A DNA stretch of 56,180 bases from assembly GCF_000241345.1 (NCBI RefSeq), contig NZ_BAED01000015.1, positions 1 through 56,180 on the forward strand. The letters run 5' to 3'. Origin of the DNA: Gordonia amarae NBRC 15530 (GTDB lineage Bacteria; Actinomycetota; Actinomycetes; Mycobacteriales; Mycobacteriaceae). Of this stretch, positions 37,468 through 46,944 are shown piece by piece (the first letter of the stretch is position 1; each line of letters starts with the position of its first letter). The translations under genes and the position numbers were made by a program. A model generated the notes under the pieces. The model worked only from the letters and a program-made list of their open reading frames with translations. It searched no databases and was not told where the DNA came from.

Positions 37468-38025
37468 CTACCGGTCGAACAGCGACGACGGCGCGAAGCT
37501 GACGATGAAAGGTTCCGTGACAGAGAACAATTCATCCTCGGTCGCTGTCTGGATGTTGACGAGACGGCCGTCCCGCAGCGTCCACGCGCTGATCGTCGGG
37601 CCCTCCGGATCGACAACCCAGTAGTGCGGGCAACCGGCCCGCTCCAACCGGTCCTTCTTGAGCAACAGATCGATACCCCGCGTCGACGGCGACAGCACCT
37701 CGATGGCCAGCAGCGGCGGTCCGGGCAGGTCGTTGTCGGTGAATTGATCGCGGCGGGCCACCAGCAGATCGGGCTGAATCACGGAGTCGTCGGCCAGCAC
37801 CACGTCGACCGGTGCCGACAGCACCTTCAACTCCGGTGGACACGCCTCGAACAGCAGCACACCGAGCCGCATCACGGCGTCCTGATGACGGATCTGCGGT
37901 GCGGGACTCACGATCAGTGACCCGTCGATGAGCTCGTACCGGTGACCGTCATCGGGCACCACCGCGAGATCGGCGCGGGTCAACGCGCGCCGGTGCGGCA
38001 GGCTGAACGTGGTCATGACCGTCAT
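37468..38025 (-). CDS. Uma2-family (DUF820) PD-(D/E)XK nuclease-like protein
   Basis: The 185-residue protein shows the full Uma2 pattern: ALTRADLAVVPDDGHRYELI followed by DGSLIVSPAP, IQPDLLVARRDQF, LAIEVLSPSTRGIDLLLKKD and the GCPHYWVVDPEGPTI block. The D in PDLLV, the E in IEVLSPS and the following K positions form the PD-(D/E)XK active site. Uma2 genes are abundant in actinobacteria and cyanobacteria, often as multicopy genes; no role is proven. GGGAGA lies about 8 bp upstream of ATG 38025. A broken relative lies at 2295-2458. Confidence 0.88.
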   Translation of the reverse strand: MTVMTTFSLPHRRALTRADLAVVPDDGHRYELIDGSLIVSPAPQIRHQDAVMRLGVLLFEACPPELKVLSAPVDVVLADDSVIQPDLLVARRDQFTDNDLPGPPLLAIEVLSPSTRGIDLLLKKDRLERAGCPHYWVVDPEGPTISAWTLRDGRLVNIQTATEDELFSVTEPFIVSFAPSSLFDR

Positions 38026-38179
38026 CGTAGTTTCTCCCTCCCACCTGGACCATGTAACCGCACGTCAGAGCCTTGATGATCCGCCGAACGAAGAATGTGG
38101 ACAACTTCCGCACCCGGCGTCACCTGTGGATGGTGAACTTGCCGCACGCCCCTGTCCGTGCCAGATGGCGACATGCGCA

Positions 38180-38229
38180 GACGACAACAGCCGCGCGAGG
38201 CCCCGAAGGGCACTCACGCGGCTGTCGTC
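38180..38229 (-). terminator. Hairpin downstream of ino1
   Basis: GACGACAACAGCCGCG (38180-38195) pairs with CGCGGCTGTCGTC (38217-38229), with a small bulge, around a loop of about 20 nt. It lies 25 bp after the ino1 stop in the sense of transcription. There is no U-run, as is common for actinobacterial hairpin terminators. Confidence 0.5.
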
Positions 38230-38254
38230 AGCGGAGATCTACTCGGCGAGTGAC

Positions 38255-39349
38255 TTACTCGGCGCCGATGATGAACGCTTCGAGCTGCGCACGCGCGACG
38301 TCGTCGGCGATCTGCTCCGGCGGGCTCTTCATCAGGTAGGCCGAGGCCGGGAGGATCGGGCCACCGAGGCCGCGGTCCTTGGCGATCTTGGCGGCGCGGA
38401 CGGCGTCGATGATGATGCCGGCCGAGTTGGGGGAGTCCCACACCTCGAGCTTGTACTCCAGGTTCAGCGGGGCGTCACCGAAGGCGCGGCCTTCGAGGCG
38501 GACGTAGGCCCACTTGCGGTCATCGAGCCACTCGACGTGGTCCGACGGGCCGATGTGCACGTTCTTGTCGTGCACCTTGCCCGCGAGCGAACCGGTCAGG
38601 TTGGAGGTGACGGCCTGGGTCTTGGAGACCTTCTTGGACTCCAGACGCTCACGCTCGAGCATGTTCTTGAAGTCCATGTTGCCGCCGACGTTCAGCTGGT
38701 ACGTGCGGTCGAGGGCCACGCCGCGGTCCTCGAACAGCTTCGCCATCACGCGGTGGGTGATGGTGGCGCCCACCTGGCTCTTGATGTCGTCGCCGACGAT
38801 CGGCACACCGGCGTCGATGAACTTCTGCGCCCACTCCGGGTCGGAGGCGATGAAGACGGGCAGCGCGTTGACGAACGCGACGTTCGCGTCGATGCAACAC
38901 TGTGCGTAGAACTTGTCGGCCTGATCCGAGCCGACCGGCAGGTAGCTGACCAGGACGTCGACCTGCGCGTCCTTGAGCGCCTGCACCACGTCGACACCTT
39001 CGCCGTCGGCCTCGGTGATGGTCTGGCGGTAGTACTTGCCCAGGCCGTCGAGGGTGTGGCCGCGCGAGACGGTGACGCCGGTCGGCGGCACGTCGGCGAT
39101 CTTGATGGTGTTGTTCTCGCTGGCGAAGATCGCGTCGGACAGGTCGAAGCCGACCTTCTTGGCGTCGACGTCGAACGCGGCGACGAACTCGACGTCGCGC
39201 ACGTGGTACTGGCCGAACTTGACGTGCATCAGACCGGGAACGGTCGAGTTCTCGTCGGCATCCTTGTAGTACTGCACGCCCTGAACCAAGGATGAAGCGC
39301 AGTTTCCTACGCCCACAATGGCTACGCGCACCTTATTGGGCTCACCCAC
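38255..39349 (-). CDS. ino1: Inositol-1-phosphate (inositol-3-phosphate) synthase
   Basis: The 364-residue protein is the actinobacterial type. The Rossmann start [20 protein letters not shown] binds NAD, and conserved blocks include [50 protein letters not shown] and [15 protein letters not shown]. It converts glucose 6-phosphate to inositol phosphate, which feeds mycothiol, phosphatidylinositol and mannosylated lipids. The GTG start at 39349 has AAGGAGA about 8 bp upstream. The gene overlaps the 3' end of padR by 8 bp, so they are one transcript, as in Rv0047c-Rv0046c of M. tuberculosis. Confidence 0.97.
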   Translation of the reverse strand: MGEPNKVRVAIVGVGNCASSLVQGVQYYKDADENSTVPGLMHVKFGQYHVRDVEFVAAFDVDAKKVGFDLSDAIFASENNTIKIADVPPTGVTVSRGHTLDGLGKYYRQTITEADGEGVDVVQALKDAQVDVLVSYLPVGSDQADKFYAQCCIDANVAFVNALPVFIASDPEWAQKFIDAGVPIVGDDIKSQVGATITHRVMAKLFEDRGVALDRTYQLNVGGNMDFKNMLERERLESKKVSKTQAVTSNLTGSLAGKVHDKNVHIGPSDHVEWLDDRKWAYVRLEGRAFGDAPLNLEYKLEVWDSPNSAGIIIDAVRAAKIAKDRGLGGPILPASAYLMKSPPEQIADDVARAQLEAFIIGAE

Positions 39350-40088
39350 GGTCGGGTTCTCCTTCTTCTCGCGGCGCCACAGCGGACTGCTGCGGAACCG
39401 GCTCCTTCTGGGGTGGGGCGCTTATGCCCCGGACACGGCTCTCCTGTGAGTCCGTTTCGTGGAGGTCCGCGGTGACCAGTCCCGGGTCGACGCCTGGGGG
39501 GCGTCCCTCGGGAAGGTCGGCAGGCCTCCGGTCTTGCGTCGCGGTGTGCTGGGCGTCGGCATTGTTCATGTCCGATGCCTCTGCCGCGATGAGCTCGTTG
39601 AGCCAGCGCACTTCGCGTTCGCTCGACTCGAGACTCAGTTCGTGCAACTGGCGGGTATAGCGGTCGCCGGATCGGTTGGAACGTCCGATGAGCTCGCGGA
39701 GCCCTTCACGGCGTTCCTCGACCTGACGTCGCCTGCCCTCAAGGATCCGCATCCGGGCCACGGCCGGCGTCCGGCTGAAAAACGCCAGGTGGACGCCGAA
39801 ACCGTCGTCGGTGTAGTTCTGCGGACCCGTATCGGCGACGAGTTCGGCGAAGCGTTCGCGGCCTGCGTCGGTGAGCTGGTAGACGCGGCGTGCGCGGCGG
39901 ACCTTGGGCCCGAGGGGGCCCGTGGCCTCGTCGATGATTCCGTCGGCCTGCATCCGTTTGAGCGTGGGGTACAGCGATCCGTACGAGAAGGCGCGGAAGG
40001 CGCCGAGCAGGCCGGTCAGCCGCTTGCGCAGCTCGTAACCATGCATCGGGGATTCGATGAGCAACCCGAGAATGGCGAGTTCGAGCAC
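39342..40088 (-). CDS. PadR family transcriptional regulator
   Basis: The 248-residue protein has the PadR winged helix at the N-terminus ([51 protein letters not shown]) and a C-terminal dimerisation helix domain. A proline/glutamate-rich tail of about 60 residues follows. It sits directly upstream of ino1 with overlapping ends and probably controls its own operon and perhaps the divergent DUF5318 gene. An 11-bp inverted repeat at 40191-40227 lies in the shared promoter region. The start is GTG 40088; GTG 40139 in the same frame cannot be excluded. Confidence 0.85.
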   Translation of the reverse strand: MLELAILGLLIESPMHGYELRKRLTGLLGAFRAFSYGSLYPTLKRMQADGIIDEATGPLGPKVRRARRVYQLTDAGRERFAELVADTGPQNYTDDGFGVHLAFFSRTPAVARMRILEGRRRQVEERREGLRELIGRSNRSGDRYTRQLHELSLESSEREVRWLNELIAAEASDMNNADAQHTATQDRRPADLPEGRPPGVDPGLVTADLHETDSQESRVRGISAPPQKEPVPQQSAVAPREEGEPDRG

Positions 40089-40190
40089 TTCCTCACCCCT
40101 CTCGTCACGTTCGTCAGTCAGAACAGGTAGACGGAACACGTCGGTCAAACAGCTCGGCACAACACCTCGCGCCGATGTGATCGCTAATGT

Positions 40191-40227
40191 ATCGCACCGA
40201 TATGTTCGGCGTCCACATCGGTGCGAT
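40191..40227. promoter_or_regulatory. Inverted repeat in the padR/DUF5318 promoter region
   Basis: ATCGCACCGAT (40191-40201) and ATCGGTGCGAT (40217-40227) are perfect 11-bp inverted repeats with a 15-bp spacer. A further partial copy (GTGCGA at 40221 and TCGCAC at 40236) overlaps the right arm. The site lies about 100 bp upstream of padR and 120 bp upstream of the DUF5318 gene, a natural place for PadR autoregulation. Confidence 0.5.
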
Positions 40228-40347
40228 CGGTTGTGTCGCACTAGGCGCCCGCCGGGCCGATGTGACCGAGACAACGGCATCGGGGCGGACCCGGCGACCA
40301 GGCCCGTACAGGGGCGTCGCACCGGCCGACCACGTACGCTGAAACAC

Positions 40348-40737
40348 GTGCAACGCCAGATCATCGACTACGCCCTGCAGCGCAAGGCCCGGCTCGCGGA
40401 GGTCCACTCGGGCCGGCGCGCCGTCGCCGACGTCTGCGACGCGAGTCCCTATCTGCTGCGTGCCGCGAAATTCCACGGGCGCCCGTCGCCGACGCTGTGC
40501 CCGATCTGCCGGAAAGAGCAGGTCACGCTGGTGTCCTGGGTGTTCGGCGATAAGCTCGGCCAGGTGTCCGGCTCGGCCCGCAGCTCCGAGGAGATCACCC
40601 GCCTGGCCACCTCCGCCGAGGAGTTCTCCGTTCACGTCGTCGAGGTCTGCCGTACCTGTAGCTGGAACCATCTGGTGCAGTCGTACGTTGCGGGTTTGCC
40701 GCCGCGTTCGACCCGCAGGCGACGGGTCGCCAAATAG
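40348..40737 (+). CDS. DUF5318 family protein with zinc-ribbon cysteines
   Basis: The protein has 129 residues and is the position match of Rv0049. Four cysteines in two CxxC pairs (Cys51/54 in TLCPICRKE and Cys101/104 in VCRTCSWNHL) suggest a zinc ribbon. The N-terminal RQIIDYALQRKARLAEVHSG and the basic end RSTRRRRVAK suggest nucleic-acid or ribosome contact, but that is inference. The GTG start is at 40348. A hairpin follows the stop, separating it from ponA. It always lies beside ponA1 in related genomes as far as I recall. Confidence 0.8.
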   Translation: MQRQIIDYALQRKARLAEVHSGRRAVADVCDASPYLLRAAKFHGRPSPTLCPICRKEQVTLVSWVFGDKLGQVSGSARSSEEITRLATSAEEFSVHVVEVCRTCSWNHLVQSYVAGLPPRSTRRRRVAK

Positions 40738-40767
40738 TCAAATAGCGGTCCCGGCCGTGACCGGGTC

Positions 40768-40786
40768 CACAGGGCTTTGCCCTGTG
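40768..40786 (+). terminator. Short perfect hairpin between DUF5318 and ponA
   Basis: CACAGGGC TTT GCCCTGTG forms an 8-bp stem with a 3-nt loop, 31 bp after the DUF5318 stop. No U-run follows, so termination is likely but not certain. Confidence 0.5.
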
Positions 40787-40892
40787 CCGGTCAAGTGCGT
40801 CACAGTGGTAACTGATCGGTGGTGGCCGGGCGATAGACGGCTACGGTGAAAGATGGTCACGGCGCAGATGCCGGCCGGTCGGGAAGGTTGAC

Positions 40893-43196
40893 ATGAGCAG
40901 CACGAATGGTCCCTTGCGTCCATCGGCTTCCGGTGGCGGCGACAGCCGTCGGGCGGGTTACCGATACCTGGCGTGGGGCGTGGGGCTCGTTGGCGCGATG
41001 ATCCCCGTCGCCCTGATCATCGGCGTGGTGGCGTTCCTCGGCGTGTACGTCGGCACCGACGTCCCGGCCCCGGGCGACATCAAGCAGGCACAGGTGTCGA
41101 CGATCGTCAACAGCAAGGGCCGGACCATCGCGCGGATCGTGCCCGAGGAGGGCAACCGCACCGACGTCAAGATCTCGGACGTCCCCGTCTGGGTGCAGGA
41201 TGCCGTGATCGCCGCCGAGGACCGGGAGTTCCGCACCAACTCGGGCTTCTCCATCCGCGGTCTGACCCGTGCGGTCCGGGGCAAGCTGACCAACAACGAC
41301 TCGGCCGGTGGTGGCTCGACCATCACCCAGCAGTACGTCAAGAATGCGCTCGTCGGCGACGAGGTCTCGTACAAGCGCAAGTTCAAAGAGATCGCGATCG
41401 CGACCAAGATGTCGAATGAGTGGTCCAAGGACGACATCCTGGCCGCCTACCTGAACACCATCTACTTCGGCCGCGGCGCCTACGGCATCTCCGCCGCCTC
41501 GCAGGCGTACTTCCGCAAGCCCGTCCAGAAACTGACCCCGTCGGAGGGTGCGCTGATCGCCGGCATCATCCGGTCACCGTCCCTCCTTGACCCGGCCGTC
41601 AACGAGGAGTCGGCGAAGATCCGCTGGAACTACGTGCTCGACGGCATGGTCAGCAACGGCGCGATGTCGCCGTCGGACCGTGCGGCGCAGAAATTCCCCA
41701 AGACCAAGACGCAGCCCAAGAACAACGGCGACACCACCTCCGGCCCCAGCGGCCTGGTCAAACGGCAGGTGATGGATGAGCTGACACGGCTCGGCGTCGT
41801 CACCGAAGACGACCTCCGCACCGAGGGCCTCAAGATCACCACCACCATCGACCCGCAGGTGCAGACCGCCTTGGTCAAGGCCGCCAACGGCAAGCTCGAG
41901 GGTGAGCCCAAGAACCTGCGCGACGCCGCGGTCTCCATCGACCCCAAGACCGGCGCGGTGCGCGGCTACTTCGGCGGCAACGACGGCCAGGGCTGGGACT
42001 ACTCGCAGGCCGGACTGCAGACCGGATCGTCGTTCAAGGTGTTCGCGCTCGTCGCCGCCCTCGAACAGGGCATCCCGTTGTCGCAGACCTACGACTCGTC
42101 GCCCTATAACGCGCCCGGCGGACTCACCGTCAACAACTCCGATGGCGAGAGCTGCGGCACCTGCAACCTGGCCACGGCCATGAAGATGTCGCTCAACACC
42201 GTCTACTACCGGCTGATGATGGACCTCAAGAACGGCGCCGAGGACGTGGCCGACGCCGCTCACAAGGCCGGCGTCGTCGAGAGCTTCGGCACCATCGAGC
42301 ACACCCTGCAGGAGAAGAACGGCAAGCCCGAGGGCGGTGTGGTCCTCGGCCAGTACCCGTCGCGGGTCATCGACATGGCCTCGGCGTACGCCACGCTCGC
42401 CGCGTCCGGTGTCTACCACGAGCCGTATTTCGTGCAGAAGGTCGAGACCTCCGACGGTGTGGTGCTGTACGAGCACAAGCAGGACAAGGGCAAGCGGGTG
42501 TTCCCGGCCAAGGTCGCCGACAACGTGACGGCCGCACTGGAGCCGATCGCCGGCTACTCCAACGGCAACTCGCTCTACGATCCGAACCTCGGTGCGCGCA
42601 AGTCCGCGGCCAAGACCGGCACCGCGCAACTCGGCGACACCGGCAACAACAAGGACGCCTGGATGGTCGGCTACACGCCGCAGCTCTCGACCGCGGTCTG
42701 GGTGGGCACCGACAAGGGCACCGCGCTGCTGAATTACGGCGGCGCCAATGTCTACGGCAGCGGTCTGCCGGCCCAGATCTGGAAGGCCGCGATGGACGCG
42801 GCTCTCGACGGAGAGCCGCTAGAGGACTTCCCCGAACCCGACGCGGTCGGTGGCCAGGCGGGTGTCCCGTACGAGCCGCCGCCGACCACGTACACACCGC
42901 CGGCCGACACCGGCAACGACAACTCGCCGCGGACGACCAGTCCACGCGGGCCGACCCGCAACAGACCGCAGATCCCGACGATCGATGAGGACGGCGGCAT
43001 CACCCTCGCACCGGGCGTGACCCTGACAGTTCCCGGGGCCGGTGATTCGGGAAACGGGGGAGGCGCTGGTGGGGATGATTCCGGCACCGGCGCCGACAAC
43101 AACACGGGTAATACGGGTGGCGACGACTCTGGCACCGGAGGCAACAACACCGGTGGCGACGACGGTGGCGAAGCCAACAATCCGCCCTTCGGCTGA
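40893..43196 (+). CDS. ponA: Class A penicillin-binding protein (PonA1-like)
   Basis: The 767-residue bifunctional peptidoglycan synthase has one N-terminal membrane helix (about 26-53). The GT51 domain has the catalytic glutamate in IAAEDREF (Glu109) and the block GGSTITQQYVKNALVG. The transpeptidase domain has TGSSFK (Ser379, Lys382), SLN (433-435) and KTG (574-576). After about residue 650 the tail is disordered: proline/threonine-rich, then glycine, aspartate and asparagine repeats (GGDDSGTG). PonA1 proteins of this lineage carry similar proline-rich tails. The GT87 gene follows 26 bp later, so they may be co-transcribed. Confidence 0.95.
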   Translation: MSSTNGPLRPSASGGGDSRRAGYRYLAWGVGLVGAMIPVALIIGVVAFLGVYVGTDVPAPGDIKQAQVSTIVNSKGRTIARIVPEEGNRTDVKISDVPVWVQDAVIAAEDREFRTNSGFSIRGLTRAVRGKLTNNDSAGGGSTITQQYVKNALVGDEVSYKRKFKEIAIATKMSNEWSKDDILAAYLNTIYFGRGAYGISAASQAYFRKPVQKLTPSEGALIAGIIRSPSLLDPAVNEESAKIRWNYVLDGMVSNGAMSPSDRAAQKFPKTKTQPKNNGDTTSGPSGLVKRQVMDELTRLGVVTEDDLRTEGLKITTTIDPQVQTALVKAANGKLEGEPKNLRDAAVSIDPKTGAVRGYFGGNDGQGWDYSQAGLQTGSSFKVFALVAALEQGIPLSQTYDSSPYNAPGGLTVNNSDGESCGTCNLATAMKMSLNTVYYRLMMDLKNGAEDVADAAHKAGVVESFGTIEHTLQEKNGKPEGGVVLGQYPSRVIDMASAYATLAASGVYHEPYFVQKVETSDGVVLYEHKQDKGKRVFPAKVADNVTAALEPIAGYSNGNSLYDPNLGARKSAAKTGTAQLGDTGNNKDAWMVGYTPQLSTAVWVGTDKGTALLNYGGANVYGSGLPAQIWKAAMDAALDGEPLEDFPEPDAVGGQAGVPYEPPPTTYTPPADTGNDNSPRTTSPRGPTRNRPQIPTIDEDGGITLAPGVTLTVPGAGDSGNGGGAGGDDSGTGADNNTGNTGGDDSGTGGNNTGGDDGGEANNPPFG

Positions 43197-43222
43197 TCGA
43201 TGGTGATGGCACGGACAGTCGC

Positions 43223-45100
43223 GTGGTGACGGACGCGGCCGATCACGGTGGCACCACCGCCCCGGCGGTGGACGGTGGTCCGCACACAGCAGGCCCGGAC
43301 ACATCAGGCACGGACACATCAGGCACGGACACATCGGGCTCCGACTCAACGGGCACGGTCGGTGCGGGTTTCGCCGAGGTGGACGCGGGCGGCGGCTATG
43401 TGTCGCCGCGGCGCTACGCCGTCGACGACAGGACACTCGTCGACAGGGTGGTGCCGAGCTGGAACGACGACGTGGCGGCCGGCGCAGCCACGCCGATCGG
43501 CGGCGGGCTCGGACGGCACGCGGCGGTCGGACGCAGCCGCTGGGTGACCCCGCTGCGGGTGCTCCTGGCCCTGGCGCTGTGCGTGACCGCCCTGAGCTGG
43601 TTCGGCAAAGCGGCGTGCCTGCAGACCACGACCACGACCACACCCGCCGGCACCGAGACGCGGCTCACCAACGACAACCAGCGTCAGTTCACCAACCTCT
43701 GTTACTCCGACGTCCTCGCCCTCTACCGGGCCGAGAAGCTGAACCGGGGCAACACCTTCCCGTACAAGACGTTCTGGCACGAGAATGCCGACCCCGCAGC
43801 CAAGCCCGGTGAGGGGGAGCAGGTCAAGCGGTACATGGAGTATCCGGTGCTCACCGGGCTGTACATGTACGGCGCCGCCAAGCTCGCCCAGTGGTGGGAC
43901 GCCGCACACGAGAACTGGGGGATCCCGGCGCCGTACGTGTCCGTCGGCTACTTCGACATCGCCGCGCTGGGCCTGCTCGCGTTCTGGCTGATCACCATCT
44001 GGGCCACCGCGCTCACCGCCCGCGCCCGGATCTGGGCGGCGTGGATCGCGGCGCTGTCACCGCTCGTCCTGGTGCACGCGTTCACCAATTTCGACGCCAT
44101 CGCGACCGGCTTCCTCGCGCTCGCGCTGCTGTCCTGGTCCCGGCGGCGGCCGTGGCTCGCGGGTGTCTTTATCGGTCTGGGGACGGCCGCCAAACTGTAT
44201 CCGCTGCTCCTGCTGGTGGCCTTGCTGCTGCTGTGCTGGCGTGCGGGTGCGGTGCGGGAGTTCTCCCGGACCGCCGCGGCGGCGGTGGCCACGTGGGTCG
44301 TCGTGAACCTGCCGATCGCGATCCTCTACCCGTCGGGCTGGCTGGAGTTCTTCCGCTTCAACTCCGACCGGGGGGCCGACCCCGATTCGGTCTATCGCAT
44401 CCTGTCGGATTCGATTGGTTTCACGTGGAACATCGACCTCCTCAACGCGGTGTCGTTGCTGGGGATGGTCGCGCTGGCGATCGCGCTGGCCGTCGTCGTC
44501 CTGCGGGCACCGCTACGACCGCGCGTCGCCCAGGTCCTCTTCCTCGCGGTCGCGGGTTTCCTGCTGATCAACAAGGTGTGGAGTCCGCAATACTCGCTGT
44601 GGCTGGTCCCGCTGGCGGTGCTGGCGATCCCGCACACCCGGTTGCTGTTCGCGTGGATGATCATCGACGCTCTCGTCTGGATTCCCCGGATGTCGCTGTT
44701 TCTCGACGCTGAGCGTCGCTGGCTTCCCGACGAATGGTTCACCGCGACGGTGATGGTCCGGGCGCTGATGGTCGTCGCGCTGTGCGTGGTGGTCCTCTGG
44801 CAGATCTGGCATCCGGCCGAGGACCTGGTGAGAACCGGCGCCGGGCGTGTGGCGAGCGGGCCGGGTTCGCACAGCGACGGTCGGGTGCGATACGACGATC
44901 CGGCGGGCGGAGTTCTCGACGGTGCGCCGGACCGGCTGGGCAGGTGGACCAAGCGGCGTAAGGCTCCGGTGGTGTACCCGTGGTCGTTGTCTCCGGCCCC
45001 AGCGTTGTCGGTTGAGGCGCTGTCGGTTGACGAACTGTCGGTTGAGGAACTGTCTGGCGGTGCGTCGTCGCGGTCGACAGGAACCATTCAACCGGAGTAG
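43223..45100 (+). CDS. GT87 (DUF2029) polyprenyl-phosphate-mannose-type glycosyltransferase
   Basis: The 625-residue protein matches the Rv0051 position after ponA1. The first 110 residues are hydrophilic and contain a 15-bp tandem repeat encoding TSGTD units. Then come about ten membrane helices with the GT-C pattern: an acidic loop near FWHENADP, the VSVGYFDIAALGLLAFW segment, and NKVWSPQYSLWLVPLAVL. GT-C enzymes use polyprenyl-phosphate sugars at the outer face. The C-terminal 40 residues contain LSVEALSVDELSVEELS repeats. A related protein is coded at 49481. The substrate and acceptor are unknown. Confidence 0.78.
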   Translation: MVTDAADHGGTTAPAVDGGPHTAGPDTSGTDTSGTDTSGSDSTGTVGAGFAEVDAGGGYVSPRRYAVDDRTLVDRVVPSWNDDVAAGAATPIGGGLGRHAAVGRSRWVTPLRVLLALALCVTALSWFGKAACLQTTTTTTPAGTETRLTNDNQRQFTNLCYSDVLALYRAEKLNRGNTFPYKTFWHENADPAAKPGEGEQVKRYMEYPVLTGLYMYGAAKLAQWWDAAHENWGIPAPYVSVGYFDIAALGLLAFWLITIWATALTARARIWAAWIAALSPLVLVHAFTNFDAIATGFLALALLSWSRRRPWLAGVFIGLGTAAKLYPLLLLVALLLLCWRAGAVREFSRTAAAAVATWVVVNLPIAILYPSGWLEFFRFNSDRGADPDSVYRILSDSIGFTWNIDLLNAVSLLGMVALAIALAVVVLRAPLRPRVAQVLFLAVAGFLLINKVWSPQYSLWLVPLAVLAIPHTRLLFAWMIIDALVWIPRMSLFLDAERRWLPDEWFTATVMVRALMVVALCVVVLWQIWHPAEDLVRTGAGRVASGPGSHSDGRVRYDDPAGGVLDGAPDRLGRWTKRRKAPVVYPWSLSPAPALSVEALSVDELSVEELSGGASSRSTGTIQPE

Positions 45101-45143
45101 TCACGGCCCGTCTCGCCGGTTCGGCGGGGTTAGGGTGGTCTCT

Positions 45144-46007
45144 ATGACTGGCTTCTCCGGACCGGGACCATACGGCGGCGGACCGCCCGGTCGGCCCAGG
45201 CCCGGATATGGGCCCTACGTGGGTGGCCCCCAGCAGAGCGGTGCACCCGGGCAGTATCGATCGCCGGGCGCCTACGGACCACCCCAGCAACCCGGACCCG
45301 GGCAGCAGCCTTACCCGGGTGCGCCCCGGCCGTACGGTGCGGCGCAGCCCTTCGGCCCGGCTCAGCAGGTGCCCTACGGCTCCGGCCCCGGGCAGTATCC
45401 TCCCGGACCACCCCCGAAGCGCGGTCGCGGCGGGCTCTGGGTGGCCTTGGGCATCGGCGCGGGTCTGATCGTGATGGCCGTGACGCTTGTGCTCGTCTTC
45501 GTCGGCGGTGACGACGATTCGTCACCGCCGCAGCGGACCGCAGCCCAGGACGGCACAGCCCAGGACAGCACGGCCCAGAACAGCACAGCCCAGGACAGTG
45601 CGGCCCAGGACAGTGCGGCCCAGAAGGATGACGCCAGCTACCAAGAGGCGTTCGTCCAGGAGTTCGTGGTCAACAGCACCACGTTCTCGCCTGGCAACAT
45701 GACCCGATACCAGCAGGCGGTCGACTCCTACTGCGACGATTCGCCCGACAAGGCCAACGCCGAGAAGGGGATCACGGCTCTCGAGCAGGGGCGGGTGTCG
45801 TCGCAGACCGTCGGCACACCGTCGGTGGAGGTCAAGTCCGCGGAGGCGACCAGCGATCGGATCCCCGTCGAGTACTCGGTGAACGTGACCACCAACTCGA
45901 AGTCGGGAACGCTCACCGGCACGGTCTATGTGCGGCCCGGCGCCGACAGGTGCGTGATCGAGGTCGTCGAGGACGAGTCCGGGTCCGGCCCGACGCAGAC
46001 GTTCTGA
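45144..46007 (+). CDS. Proline-rich single-pass membrane protein, first of a paralogous pair
   Basis: The 287-residue protein has a disordered N-terminus rich in Gly, Pro, Gln and Tyr (about 93 residues), a membrane helix (WVALGIGAGLIVMAVTLVLV) and a linker of five-residue AQDST repeats from a 15-bp tandem repeat at about 45541-45630. Its extracytoplasmic domain of about 130 residues opens with SYQEAFVQEFVVNSTTFSP and has CDDSPDKANAEKGITAL and two cysteines. The domain resembles Mce-associated, NTF2-like envelope domains. The next gene has the same layout and the same CxDSP motif. GC-rich repeats in linkers may vary in length between strains. Confidence 0.65.
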   Translation: MTGFSGPGPYGGGPPGRPRPGYGPYVGGPQQSGAPGQYRSPGAYGPPQQPGPGQQPYPGAPRPYGAAQPFGPAQQVPYGSGPGQYPPGPPPKRGRGGLWVALGIGAGLIVMAVTLVLVFVGGDDDSSPPQRTAAQDGTAQDSTAQNSTAQDSAAQDSAAQKDDASYQEAFVQEFVVNSTTFSPGNMTRYQQAVDSYCDDSPDKANAEKGITALEQGRVSSQTVGTPSVEVKSAEATSDRIPVEYSVNVTTNSKSGTLTGTVYVRPGADRCVIEVVEDESGSGPTQTF

Positions 46008-46128
46008 GGCAGCGGAAGTACGCAAAACGAACTTCCGAGTGTGCTTGAGTAGGTGACAATCCCAAGTCGCTCGGGGGCGGCCTCGACGTAGCTGCCGCGC
46101 CCGGTCCCGGTGAAGAGTGGAGAACATC

Positions 46129-46872
46129 GTGACCGATGGCTCGTGGCCACCTGGCAATCCTGGATCCCAGAGCAATCCGGGAAACCACCAGTTCGGGGGT
46201 GGGCAGCTTCCGCCGCAGCCTCAACAGTGGGGTCAACCGCATCCGCAATACCCGAACCCGGGCGGGCAGCAGTTCGGGGGACCGGGCGGGCCACCGAACG
46301 CCCCGGACGGCAAGAACCGGACGATGCTGTGGCTGACGATCGGCGCCGTGGCGGTGGCGGCGGTCATGGTGGCGGTCGCGGTGGTCGTGTTCTTCGTCGG
46401 CGATGACGACGAGGGACCGGGCACCACTGTCGCCGCCGGTTCCACCACAGGCTCGTCATCGGGGTCGTCGGATCAGGGTGGGTCGGACGAGGTCGACTAC
46501 GCGGCGTTCGTCTCGAAGTTCCTGCACAACCTGTGGACGTACACCCCCGAGAACATGGGGCCGTACCGCACGGCCGTGGCCACCCACTGCTCCGATTCGC
46601 CCAGCAAGTCGTTCGCCGAGATCGGGATCACCGCGATCCCCAACGGCGGGATCACCGCGGAGGTGGTGGGCACACCGACCTTCGAGGCGAACACCGCGGG
46701 AATCGTGGAAGGCCTTGTCCCCGTGACCTATTCGATGCAGGTCAAGACCACCGGCTTTGTGGACGGGACGATGCCGGTCACCGGCACGGCGTGGGTGCGC
46801 CAGGGCAACCCACTGTGCATCGCCAAGAACGACCGTAACGAGAAGGCACCGATCCCGCTTCCCCCGAACTGA
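46129..46872 (+). CDS. Proline-rich single-pass membrane protein, second of a paralogous pair
   Basis: The 247-residue protein starts at GTG 46129 (GGAG 6 bp upstream; GTG 46117 also possible). The layout is that of its neighbour: a Gly/Pro/Gln-rich N-terminus, a membrane helix (LWLTIGAVAVAAVMVAVAVV), a short serine/glycine linker and an outside domain. That domain has DYAAFVSKFLHNLWTYTPEN, CSDSPSKSFAEIGITAIPNG and CIAKND, with the motifs in the same order as the first copy. So the pair arose by duplication. No function is known. A strong hairpin follows the stop. Confidence 0.65.
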   Translation: MTDGSWPPGNPGSQSNPGNHQFGGGQLPPQPQQWGQPHPQYPNPGGQQFGGPGGPPNAPDGKNRTMLWLTIGAVAVAAVMVAVAVVVFFVGDDDEGPGTTVAAGSTTGSSSGSSDQGGSDEVDYAAFVSKFLHNLWTYTPENMGPYRTAVATHCSDSPSKSFAEIGITAIPNGGITAEVVGTPTFEANTAGIVEGLVPVTYSMQVKTTGFVDGTMPVTGTAWVRQGNPLCIAKNDRNEKAPIPLPPN

Positions 46873-46880
46873 GGGACAAA

Positions 46881-46925
46881 ACAACTCCGCCGGTCACCCT
46901 CGGAAAGGGCGACCGGCGGAGTTGT
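46881..46925. terminator. Two-way intrinsic terminator between convergent operons
   Basis: ACAACTCCGCCGGTC (46881-46895) pairs with GACCGGCGGAGTTGT (46911-46925), a perfect 15-bp stem around a 15-nt loop with an inner ACCCT/AGGG pairing. On the minus strand the stem runs into TTTTGT, a short U-rich run, so it suits the rplI end best, but it lies between both stops (46872 and 46945). Confidence 0.85.
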
Positions 46926-46944
46926 GTGTCAGATACCGCCTGTC

